Below are positions 57,201-64,000 of a stretch of 64,000 nt of DNA, piece by piece. The DNA comes from Phycicoccus sp. Root101. Its GTDB lineage: Bacteria; Actinomycetota; Actinomycetes; Actinomycetales; Dermatophilaceae. Location: positions 346,865 through 410,864 of the forward strand of contig NZ_LMCM01000006.1 in assembly GCF_001426245.1 (NCBI RefSeq), in the 5' to 3' direction. Position 1 is the stretch's first letter, and each line of letters opens with the position of its first letter. Under the pieces are notes generated by a model. That model did no database searches and had not been told where the DNA came from. It worked only from the letters and a program-made list of their open reading frames with translations. The position numbers and the translations under genes were made by a program.

Positions 57201-58415
57201 TCAGTGGCCGATGACCTTGCGGCCGGGCTTGCGGATCGGTCCGCTGTCGGTCGGCATGACCGCTTGGTGGCTGGCCACCTCGAGCTCGCGGATCAGGCGC
57301 TGGGCATCGAGCAACAGGGCGCCGTACGCCGGCCAGGCTCGCGGGTCCTCCAGCTCGGTCTCGCGGATGTCGTGCCCCAGCTGGTCCAGGACGGCGCCCG
57401 CCGAGTGGAGGTAGTCGGTCACCGCTCCCACCTCCTCGTCGCCGGGGAGACCGAAGTGGCTGATGGCACCCGCGACCTTGTCCAGCGCCTCGGCGTAGCA
57501 GTCGAGGAAGCGCTTGGTCGGGGTGGGCTGGCTCTCGTCCTCGTCGGCCGCGTCGACCAGCGTGCGGGCGATGCCCGACAGCTGCCACTGCGCGCGTCCG
57601 ATCGCGTCGACGGTCCGGGCGTACCCCGCCCAGTCCACCTCCATGCGGCGCAGGTTGTCGCGGGGGTTGAACCGCATGCTCTCGCGACCGGTCTCGATCT
57701 CCTCCTGGATGGTGGGCGCGAGGCCGACGATCTCCGAGCTCGTGTCGTACCACTTGCGGGCCGCGTCGGTGTCCCAGCCCTCGCGCAGCCCCGCGGCCAT
57801 CTCGTTGAGCAGCGCACAGACGCGGGTGGTGAGGGACCGGATCTGTTCGCGCGGCTGCTGCACGTGCAGCGGCGCGAGGACGATGGCATTGGTCGCCACA
57901 CCGATCACGCCACCGACCACGGTCTCCAGGATCGTCAGGTAGGTGAACTCCCTGTCCGTGCCACCCACCGTCAGCAGCGACAGCAGCACCATCGACGGGA
58001 CCTGGATCCCGTGGTCGCCGAGCCGTCGCCACCGCGCGAGCAGCAGGGCGAGGTAGATGACCGGCACCATGCTCCACCAGTGCACCCCCAACCAGGAACC
58101 CACCAGCCACGCCGCGGAGATGCCGACGACGACCGCCGCGACGCGCCGAGCACTGGCGCCGAGCGAGCGAACCATCGTCTTGTCGACCACGAGCAGGGCG
58201 GCCATCGGTGCGTAGAACGGGCTCGGGCTGTGCAGGACCCGCACCGCGAACTGCCAGGCGATCACCGTCGCCAGCGCCGCCTTGGCCATGAGCAGCGCAG
58301 CATCACGTTCTGGTCCTGCGACGCGGACCGCCTGCGAGGCGGTGGTCAACCACTGGGTGACGACGGCACGGACCCGCTCGCCGAGGCGAGGTCGGTCCCG
58401 CGCTGCTGTCTCCAC
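57201..58415 (-). CDS. FUSC-type aromatic acid exporter-like membrane protein
   Basis: 404 aa. Six hydrophobic segments in the first half (for example AALATVIAWQFAVRVL, VAAVVVGISAAWLVGSWLG, VGGVIGVATNAIVLAPLHV) followed by a long soluble C-terminal helical domain, as in ArAE/FUSC proteins. Such proteins are thought to export aromatic compounds. GTG 58415 has TAGGGT 7 nt upstream. An in-frame ATG at 58457 gives non-conserved residues and is rejected. Confidence 0.85.
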   Translation of the reverse strand: METAARDRPRLGERVRAVVTQWLTTASQAVRVAGPERDAALLMAKAALATVIAWQFAVRVLHSPSPFYAPMAALLVVDKTMVRSLGASARRVAAVVVGISAAWLVGSWLGVHWWSMVPVIYLALLLARWRRLGDHGIQVPSMVLLSLLTVGGTDREFTYLTILETVVGGVIGVATNAIVLAPLHVQQPREQIRSLTTRVCALLNEMAAGLREGWDTDAARKWYDTSSEIVGLAPTIQEEIETGRESMRFNPRDNLRRMEVDWAGYARTVDAIGRAQWQLSGIARTLVDAADEDESQPTPTKRFLDCYAEALDKVAGAISHFGLPGDEEVGAVTDYLHSAGAVLDQLGHDIRETELEDPRAWPAYGALLLDAQRLIRELEVASHQAVMPTDSGPIRKPGRKVIGH

Positions 58416-58501
58416 GCCGTCGACCCTAGGTGGGGCTCTCCCGCCCCACCAATCCACGCCGGACGGGTCGGTACCAAGCCGGACGAATCACCCCGCCCGG
58501 C

Positions 58502-59362
58502 TCAGGCGCCTGCCTCCACGTCGAGGGTCAGCACGAGGTGCTCACGCACGCCCTCGCGGCCGGACCGGAGACCCACGACCGTGCGCGACCCGCTGTCGTC
58601 GACCACGAGCTCCACCGTCGAGGGGAGCAGGACCGGCTTGCGGAACCACACCTCGGAGGTGGACGGCTCGCTCGCCTCCGGCCCGAGGGTGGCGAGGGTC
58701 CGCGCCGCCGTCCACATCCCGTGCGCGATGGCGCGCGGGAACCCCATCGCCTTCGCGCTGAGGGCGTGCAAGTGTATGGGGTTCACGTCACCGGACACGG
58801 CGGCATACGCACGGCCCAGTCCCTCGGGCAGGCGCAGGACGCCGGCGGGAGGCCCCTGGGGCATCGGTGGACTCGACTGGGGCGCCACGGCGTTCGCGTC
58901 GCCTCGACCGCGTCGCAGGTAGGTGCTGCGTCCCTCCCAGACCCGCTCCCCGTCGACGTCCACCTCGGTCACGAGGTCGACGAGCTGACCCTTGGCGTGC
59001 GGGCGCAGGTCGGCGGCGTGTACGGTGACGTCGAGGCGGTCGTCCGCGGTCAGGCGACGGTGCACGGTGATGCGGTTCTCGAGGTGCACCAGTCCCGGCA
59101 GCGGCAGCGGGAAGTCACGTCCGGCCATGAGCGCGACCTGGAGAGGAAACCCCAGCACGTGCGGGTAGGTGTGCGGCAGCACGTCTCCCCCGGCGAACCG
59201 GCACAGGTGCTGGTAGTCGAGCAGGTGCGCGCGGTCGACCTGGACTGCGGCCAGGAGCAGCCCGTGCGCGGGCAGCGCCCCGCCCCGTCCACGCTGGGTG
59301 AGCGCAGCCCGGGCGAACAGCGGTCCGAGGGCAGGTGTTGACGCGACCTCGCGCAGCTCCAC
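58502..59362 (-). CDS. MaoC-like 3-hydroxyacyl dehydratase (HtdX type)
   Basis: 286 aa double hot-dog enzyme. The hydratase motif is GDVNPIHLHALSAKAMGFPRAIAHGMW in pieces: SGDVNPIHLHALSAKAMGF and RAIAHGMWTAART. GTG 59362 is 1 bp after the fabG4 stop. It hydrates or dehydrates acyl-CoA or acyl-ACP. The block htdX-fabG4-fadA2 matches Rv0241c-Rv0243 of Mycobacterium in content, here all on one strand. Confidence 0.88.
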   Translation of the reverse strand: MELREVASTPALGPLFARAALTQRGRGGALPAHGLLLAAVQVDRAHLLDYQHLCRFAGGDVLPHTYPHVLGFPLQVALMAGRDFPLPLPGLVHLENRITVHRRLTADDRLDVTVHAADLRPHAKGQLVDLVTEVDVDGERVWEGRSTYLRRGRGDANAVAPQSSPPMPQGPPAGVLRLPEGLGRAYAAVSGDVNPIHLHALSAKAMGFPRAIAHGMWTAARTLATLGPEASEPSTSEVWFRKPVLLPSTVELVVDDSGSRTVVGLRSGREGVREHLVLTLDVEAGA

Positions 59363-59363
59363 G

Positions 59364-60704
59364 TCAGGCCCCCAACAGGCTCTGGCCGCAGACACGGACG
59401 ACGTTGCCGGTCACTCCCGCGTTGGCGTCCTGGCTGAACCACGCGATCGTCTCGGCGACGTCGACGGGCAGGCCGCCCTGGCTCAGCGAGTTGAGCAGGC
59501 GCCCGACCTCCCGCGTCGCGAAGGGGACCTTGGCGGTCATCTCGGTCTCGATGAACCCCGGGGCCACCGCGTTGACGCTGATGCCCCGACGGACCAGGTC
59601 GGCGTCGACCGAGAGGGCGTCGACGAGGCCGATGACCCCGGCCTTGGACGCGGCGTAGTTGGTCTGGCCACGGTTGCCCGCGATCCCCGCGATCGAGGAC
59701 ACGAGGACGACGTGCCCACCGTCGCGGATCCCGTTCTCCCCCAGCAGGACCTCGTTCATCCGCAGGATCGAGCCGAGGTTGACGTCGAGCACCGAGTCCC
59801 ACCGGGACTCGTCCATGTTGGCGAGCAGCTTGTCGCGGGTGATCCCCGCGTTGTGGACGACGACGTCGAGGCCCCCGTGGCGGCCGGTGGCGTCCAGGAT
59901 CCGCTGCCCCGCGTCGGCCGCCGTGACGTCGACCTGCAATGCGGTTCCGCCGACCCGGTTCGCGGTGCGGGCCAGCGACTCCCCCGCCGCCGGGATGTCG
60001 ACGCAGACCACGTGCGCTCCGTCGCGGGCGAGCACGTCGGCGATCGAGGCACCGATCCCCCGAGCAGCCCCGGTCACGACCGCGACCTTGCCCGCCAACG
60101 GAAGGGCCCAGTCGGCGGGCTCGGCCGGGGTGCCCGGTCCGACCCGGACGACCTGGGCGTCGACGTAGGCGGAGCGGCCGGAGAGCAGGAACCGCACCGC
60201 GGCGTCGGTGTTGGCCTCGGCGCCCTCGGCGACGAGGACGAGGTTGGCCGTGGCTCCGAAGCGCAGCTCCTTGCCGACCGAGCGGGTGATTCCCTCGAGC
60301 GCGCGACGCGACGCCGCCTGCGCGACCGACGTGGCGGACGCCGGATCCGCACCCACGACGACCACCCGGCCGGACGCCCGCAGCGCCTTCACCGCGGGGG
60401 CGAGGACGACGCGGACGAGGTCGAGGTCTCCGGGCTCCGTGACGGTCGTGAGGTCGAGGACCACCGCGCCGAGCCTGGACCCCGCCGGCACCGCGTCGAC
60501 GACCTCCACCCCCTCGTCGGAGAGCAGCGTGCGGACGTGCTCGGCCACCGGGGCGTCGGCGAGCCCTGCGACGAGGACCGGACCCTCCACGAGCGGTGCG
60601 TCCGCGGCATACCGGCGCAGGCGCACGGGCCGAGGGAGGCCCAGCTGCGCCGCGAGCTTCGTGCCGACGGCACTGTTGACGAATCCTGCGTACGCGCCGG
60701 TCAT
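59364..60704 (-). CDS. fabG4: 3-oxoacyl reductase FabG4-type, high molecular weight SDR
   Basis: 446 aa from ATG 60704. The N-terminal half (about 1-200) is a degenerate Rossmann domain and the C-terminal half is a full SDR: VAVVTGAARGIGASIADVL, VVHNAGITRDKLLANMD, SSIAGIAGNRGQTNYAASK (Ser-Tyr-Lys). The two-part form defines FabG4, which uses NADH and acts on acyl-CoA. It is 1 bp from both neighbours. Confidence 0.92.
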   Translation of the reverse strand: MTGAYAGFVNSAVGTKLAAQLGLPRPVRLRRYAADAPLVEGPVLVAGLADAPVAEHVRTLLSDEGVEVVDAVPAGSRLGAVVLDLTTVTEPGDLDLVRVVLAPAVKALRASGRVVVVGADPASATSVAQAASRRALEGITRSVGKELRFGATANLVLVAEGAEANTDAAVRFLLSGRSAYVDAQVVRVGPGTPAEPADWALPLAGKVAVVTGAARGIGASIADVLARDGAHVVCVDIPAAGESLARTANRVGGTALQVDVTAADAGQRILDATGRHGGLDVVVHNAGITRDKLLANMDESRWDSVLDVNLGSILRMNEVLLGENGIRDGGHVVLVSSIAGIAGNRGQTNYAASKAGVIGLVDALSVDADLVRRGISVNAVAPGFIETEMTAKVPFATREVGRLLNSLSQGGLPVDVAETIAWFSQDANAGVTGNVVRVCGQSLLGA

Positions 60705-60705
60705 G

Positions 60706-61998
60706 TCAGGCCGCCTCGAGGATCGCCATGACACCCTGCCCACCGGCGGCGCAGATCGAGATCAGGCCACGCGCGCCGGATCCCCTCTCCTCCAACGACT
60801 TGGCGAGGGACGCAACGATCCGTCCACCGGTCGCCGCGAAGGGGTGGCCGGCGGCCAGGGACGAACCGTTGACGTTGAGCCTGGTGCGGTCCAGCGCCCC
60901 GATGGGCGCGTCGAGACCGAGCCTGTCGCGGCAGAACGACTCGCTCTCCCAGGCCGCGAGCGTGCACAGCACGGTGGCCGCGAAGGCCTCGTGGATCTCG
61001 ACGAGGTCGAAGTCCTGCAGCTTCATGCCCTGGCGTTCCAGCAGGTGGGGCAGCGCGTAGGCGGGAGCCATGAGCAGTCCCTCGTGGCCGGTGACGTAGT
61101 CGACCGCCGCGGTCTGCGCGTCGACGAGGTGGGCCAGGACGGGCAGGCCGCGCTCGGCCGCCCACTCGTCGCTGCCGAGCAGCACGACGGAGGCACCGTC
61201 GGTCAGCGGCGTCGAGTTGGCTGCCGTCATGGTGGCGCCGTCGCCCCGGCCGAAGACCGGCTTGAGCTTCGCGAGCTTGTCGACCGAGGAGTCCGCGCGC
61301 AGGTTCTGGTCCCGGGTGAGGCCGAGGTAGGGCGTCAGGAGGTCGTCGAAGAAGCCGCGGTCGTAGGCCGCTGCGAGGTTCCGGTGGCTCTGCACGGCCA
61401 GCTCGTCCTGGGCCTCACGCGTCACGCCCCAGTGCGCCGCCGTCTGGGCCATGTGCTCGCCCATCGACAGGCCGGTGCGCGGCTCGACGTTGCGCGGGAT
61501 CTCGGGGACGACCTGACCGGGGCGAAGGCGCGCGACCGCCTTGAGTCGCTGGCCGGGGGTCTTCGCCCGGTTGAGCGCCAGCAGCGTCTCGCGCAGCCCC
61601 TCGTTCACGGCGATGGGCGCGTCGGAGGCCGTGTCGGTACCGCCGGCGATGCCGGACTCGACCTGACCCAGGGCGATCTTGTTCGCCACGAGGACGGTCG
61701 CCTCGAGCCCGGTGCCGCAGGCCTGCTGCACGTCGTACGCCGGGGTGGTCGGCGCGAGGCTCGAACCCAGGACGGACTCACGGGTGAGGTTGAAGTCGCG
61801 GCTGTGCTTGAGCACCGCTCCGGCGGTGACCTCGCCGACCGGCTCCCCCGCCAGCCCGAACCGGGCCACGAGGCCTTCGAGGGACGCGGTGAGCATGTCC
61901 TGGTTGGAGGCCTTGGCGTACGTGCTGTTGGCACGGGCGAACGGGATGCGGTTGCCACCGATGACGGCGGCGCGGCGGGGCTTCGCTGATGCGGCCAC
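60706..61998 (-). CDS. fadA2: Acetyl-CoA acetyltransferase (thiolase, FadA2-type)
   Basis: 430 aa. Nucleophile Cys is in VQQACGTGLEATVLVANKIA, the His in VEIHEAFAATVLCTLAAW, NVNGSSLAAGHPFAATGGR and the second Cys in ISICAAGGQGVMAI. It cleaves or condenses acyl-CoA thioesters. GTG 61998 has AGGAG 6 nt upstream. It is first in its operon and faces the TetR gene across a 37-bp inverted repeat. Confidence 0.93.
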   Translation of the reverse strand: MAASAKPRRAAVIGGNRIPFARANSTYAKASNQDMLTASLEGLVARFGLAGEPVGEVTAGAVLKHSRDFNLTRESVLGSSLAPTTPAYDVQQACGTGLEATVLVANKIALGQVESGIAGGTDTASDAPIAVNEGLRETLLALNRAKTPGQRLKAVARLRPGQVVPEIPRNVEPRTGLSMGEHMAQTAAHWGVTREAQDELAVQSHRNLAAAYDRGFFDDLLTPYLGLTRDQNLRADSSVDKLAKLKPVFGRGDGATMTAANSTPLTDGASVVLLGSDEWAAERGLPVLAHLVDAQTAAVDYVTGHEGLLMAPAYALPHLLERQGMKLQDFDLVEIHEAFAATVLCTLAAWESESFCRDRLGLDAPIGALDRTRLNVNGSSLAAGHPFAATGGRIVASLAKSLEERGSGARGLISICAAGGQGVMAILEAA

Positions 61999-62031
61999 GA
62001 GGTGCTCCTGGAGGTCGAGGGTTACTGATAC

Positions 62032-62068
62032 CGACGGTAGCAGGTACGGCTGGTACCTGCTACCGTCG
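62032..62068. promoter_or_regulatory. 37-bp inverted repeat, probable TetR operator
   Basis: CGACGGTAGCAGGTAC (62032-62047) and GTACCTGCTACCGTCG (62053-62068) are exact reverse complements, separated by GGCTG. A nested palindrome TACCG-A-CGGTA is at 62029-62039. It covers the TACCGT -10 (62061-62066) of the TetR gene and lies 34 bp before the fadA2 start, so one site could control both. Confidence 0.85.
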
Positions 62069-62073
62069 ACAGC

Positions 62074-62724
62074 GTGAGCACCACCACCGACGGTCGCAGC
62101 ACCCGCTGGGACGAGCACCGCGCCAGCCGGCGCCGTGAGCTCGTCGAGGCCACCCTGCGCGCCATCCGGGAGCACGGTGCCGGGGTCGGCATGGACGACA
62201 TCGCGGCGGCAGCCGGCACGTCCAAGACGGTCTTCTACCGCCACTTCACCGACCGCTCCGGCCTGTATGCCGCCGTGTCGGAGAGCGTGGATGCGCGGAT
62301 CCTGCGCGACCTCGGGTCCGCCATGGGGGGCGGGTCGCCCGACCTCGCCCGCGCCGGGGGGTCACCCCGGGCGATCATCGCCGCGGCGATCGACTCCTAC
62401 CTCGCCCTCGTCGAGCGCGATCCGGAGGTCTACCGCTTCGTCGTCAACGCCCCCCTGCTCGACGCCCCGTCCGGTGGCGACCCCGCCCTGGCCGTGACGA
62501 GCCACATCGCCGACCAGATGTCCGCGCTGATCGGCGCAGCCCTCGCCTCGGTCGGCCGCGACACCTCGCCCGCCGCGGTGTGGGGGGCCGGCGTCGTGGG
62601 CATGGTCCGGGCGGCTGCCGACCAGTGGCTGGCGGACCCCTCGCTGACCCGCGCCGACCTCACCGCACACCTCACCGACCTGGCCTGGGGCGGACTGTCC
62701 GCCGCCTGGTCCGACCCGTCCTGA
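62074..62724 (+). CDS. TetR-family transcriptional regulator
   Basis: 216 aa. The helix-turn-helix (about 22-65) reads RRRELVEATLRAIREHGAGV, MDDIAAAAGTSKTVFYRHF, TDRSGLYAAV; the rest is a ligand-binding helical domain. GTG at 62074 has TACCGT 7 nt upstream, so the transcript is probably leaderless. By position it should repress the fatty acid genes on both sides when no acyl-CoA or acid is bound. Confidence 0.92.
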   Translation: MSTTTDGRSTRWDEHRASRRRELVEATLRAIREHGAGVGMDDIAAAAGTSKTVFYRHFTDRSGLYAAVSESVDARILRDLGSAMGGGSPDLARAGGSPRAIIAAAIDSYLALVERDPEVYRFVVNAPLLDAPSGGDPALAVTSHIADQMSALIGAALASVGRDTSPAAVWGAGVVGMVRAAADQWLADPSLTRADLTAHLTDLAWGGLSAAWSDPS

Positions 62725-62741
62725 TCGTCCAAGGAGCCACC

Positions 62742-64000
62742 ATGACCGACCTTGCCACCGAGCTGCGCCGCGCCCTCGACGGGCGGTGGGCCCACATCAA
62801 GGACGAGGCCCGCACCGACCTGTCCCCCAGCGACTTCGCCGCCCCCGAGGCGGAGCTGACCATGGAGGAGTACCGCGCGCGGGTCGCCGACCAGGTCCAG
62901 AAGATCGCCGCGACCGGTCACCCCGCGCGCGGCTTCCCCAAGGAGGCCGGCGGCAACGGCGACCTCGGCGGGTCGGTGACGGCGTTCGAGATGCTCGGCC
63001 ACGCCGACCTGTCGGTCATGGTCAAGGCCGGCGTGCACTGGGGCCTCTTCGGTGGCGCGGTGGCCAACCTCGGCACCGCCGGGCACCACGCGGCATACCT
63101 GCCTCGCATCATCGACGCCACGCTCCCGGGCTGCTTCGCGATGACGGAGACCGGGCACGGCTCCGACGTGCAGTCGCTCGGCACCACGGCGACGTACGAC
63201 CCCGCGACCGACGAGCTCGTCGTCAACACGCCGGACCTGCGCAGCCGCAAGGACTACATCGGTGGCGCCGCCCGCGACGGCAGGCTCGCCGCGGTCTTCG
63301 CCCAGCTCATCACCGACGGTGAGAGCCACGGCGTGCACTGCGTCCTCGTGCCCATCCGCGACGAGGACGGCACGCCCCTGCCCGGCGTCACCATCGGCGA
63401 CTGCGGGGCCAAGGCAGGCCTGGCGGGCGTGGACAACGGCCGGCTGTCCTTCGACCACGTCCGGGTGCCGCGCACCAACCTGCTCAACCGGTACGGCGAC
63501 ATCGACGACCAGGGGCGGTACACCTCCCCCATCGAGAACTCGACCCGCCGTTTCTTCACCATGCTCGGCACCCTCGTCCGCGGCCGGGTCAGCGTCGCCG
63601 GTGCCGCGGGCTCGGCCACGCGGACCGCGCTCACCCTCGCCGTGACGTATGCCGGTCACCGCCGCCAGTTCACCCCGCCCGGTGCCGAGGACGAGGTCGT
63701 CCTGCTCGACTACCGGGCCCACCAGCGCAAGCTCCTCCCGGCCCTCGCGAAGTCCTACGCCCTCCAGCTCGCCCAGAACGAGCTCGTCTCGCTGATGCAC
63801 GACGTCCAGAGCGCTCCCGACGAGGTCGACGAGCACGGCCAGCGCGAGCTCGAGGCCCGTGCCGCCGGCATCAAGGCGGTCTCCACGGCCCACGCCACCA
63901 CGACCATCCAGATGTGCCGGGAGGCCTGCGGTGGCGCGGGGTACCTCGCCGTCAACCGGCTGCCCGCGCTCAAGGCCGACACCGACGTGTTCACGACCTT
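62742..64000 (+). CDS. Acyl-CoA oxidase/dehydrogenase (3' end outside the window)
   Basis: 419 codons are visible with no stop. The ACOX-type flavin-binding motifs are CFAMTETGHGSDVQSLGTTA, YIGGAARDGRLAAVFAQLI and GLAGVDNGRLSFDHVRVPRT. AAGGAG lies 5 nt before the ATG. ACOX transfers electrons to oxygen; members in actinobacteria may use other acceptors. It follows the TetR gene by 17 bp and completes a beta-oxidation set with htdX, fabG4 and fadA2. Confidence 0.9.
   Translation, partial: MTDLATELRRALDGRWAHIKDEARTDLSPSDFAAPEAELTMEEYRARVADQVQKIAATGHPARGFPKEAGGNGDLGGSVTAFEMLGHADLSVMVKAGVHWGLFGGAVANLGTAGHHAAYLPRIIDATLPGCFAMTETGHGSDVQSLGTTATYDPATDELVVNTPDLRSRKDYIGGAARDGRLAAVFAQLITDGESHGVHCVLVPIRDEDGTPLPGVTIGDCGAKAGLAGVDNGRLSFDHVRVPRTNLLNRYGDIDDQGRYTSPIENSTRRFFTMLGTLVRGRVSVAGAAGSATRTALTLAVTYAGHRRQFTPPGAEDEVVLLDYRAHQRKLLPALAKSYALQLAQNELVSLMHDVQSAPDEVDEHGQRELEARAAGIKAVSTAHATTTIQMCREACGGAGYLAVNRLPALKADTDVFTT

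Overview
The window is about 64 kb of very GC-rich DNA (roughly 70% by eye) from an actinobacterium. Gene content and order (ftsR-garA-gcvH-DUF881-sbp-DUF881-pgsA; xerD-parA-scpA-scpB-rluB-tyrA-cmk-der; hisS-MBL-ppi-relA-apt-secF-secD-yajC-ruvB-ruvA-ruvC-yebC-pdxT; thrS-HIT-pgsA-patA-pimA; htdX-fabG4-fadA2) match blocks known from mycobacteria. The furA-katG pair, PIM lipid genes and DUF222/HNH (13E12-type) gene fit Actinomycetota. Micrococcales, perhaps Intrasporangiaceae-like, is my inference only. I see no insertion sequence, prophage, CRISPR array or replication origin.

Layout. 1-4354 (minus): regulator, FHA switch protein, GcvH and the membrane cluster DUF881/Sbp/DUF881 with a CDP-alcohol phosphatidyltransferase. 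4397-11662: an accessory stretch of small enzymes and regulators (cystathionine beta-lyase-like aminotransferase, YdeI-like protein, DUF2461, methyltransferase, DUF1851, PaiB-like, EamA exporter with a divergent MocR regulator, GNAT). 11759-11832: tRNA-Pro(GGG). 11963-22938 (minus): acyltransferase-3/SGNH, then chromosome and cell-wall housekeeping (der, plsC-like, cmk, tyrA, rluB, scpB, scpA, parA, xerD). 23605-26920 (minus): malQ, hisS, MBL hydrolase. 26948-30110 (plus): membrane-anchored cyclophilin, DUF349 protein, small membrane protein. 30139-41920 (mostly minus): stringent response, purine salvage, Sec translocon accessory proteins, Holliday junction resolution, YebC and vitamin B6 synthesis. 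42230-45997 (minus): LemA-like, PimA, PatA, PIP synthase and a DCC thiol oxidoreductase. 46026-48466: HTTM membrane module, HIT hydrolase, GNAT. 48578-53527: thrS, then furA-katG. 53634-58415: NAD(P)-binding protein, GNAT, potassium channel, HNH protein, FUSC-type membrane protein. 58502-64000: fatty-acid module (htdX, fabG4, fadA2 divergent from a TetR regulator and an acyl-CoA oxidase cut by the window end).

Regulation visible in the DNA: a perfect LexA/SOS palindrome before ruvCAB, a FurA-type promoter before furA-katG, a 37-bp inverted repeat between fadA2 and the TetR gene, and a 12-bp palindrome between a MocR gene and its exporter, whose start codons overlap. Most first genes of operons have a TANNNT box 5-8 nt before the start codon, as in leaderless actinobacterial transcripts.

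The most unusual signal is not a gene. The octamer GTATGCCG/CGGCATAC occurs 32 times (16 in each orientation), where about 2 would be expected from base composition. A sister form, GTATGGCG, occurs 9 more times, mostly between genes, and once as an inverted pair forming the katG terminator. This looks like a selected genome-wide recognition sequence; its role is unknown.
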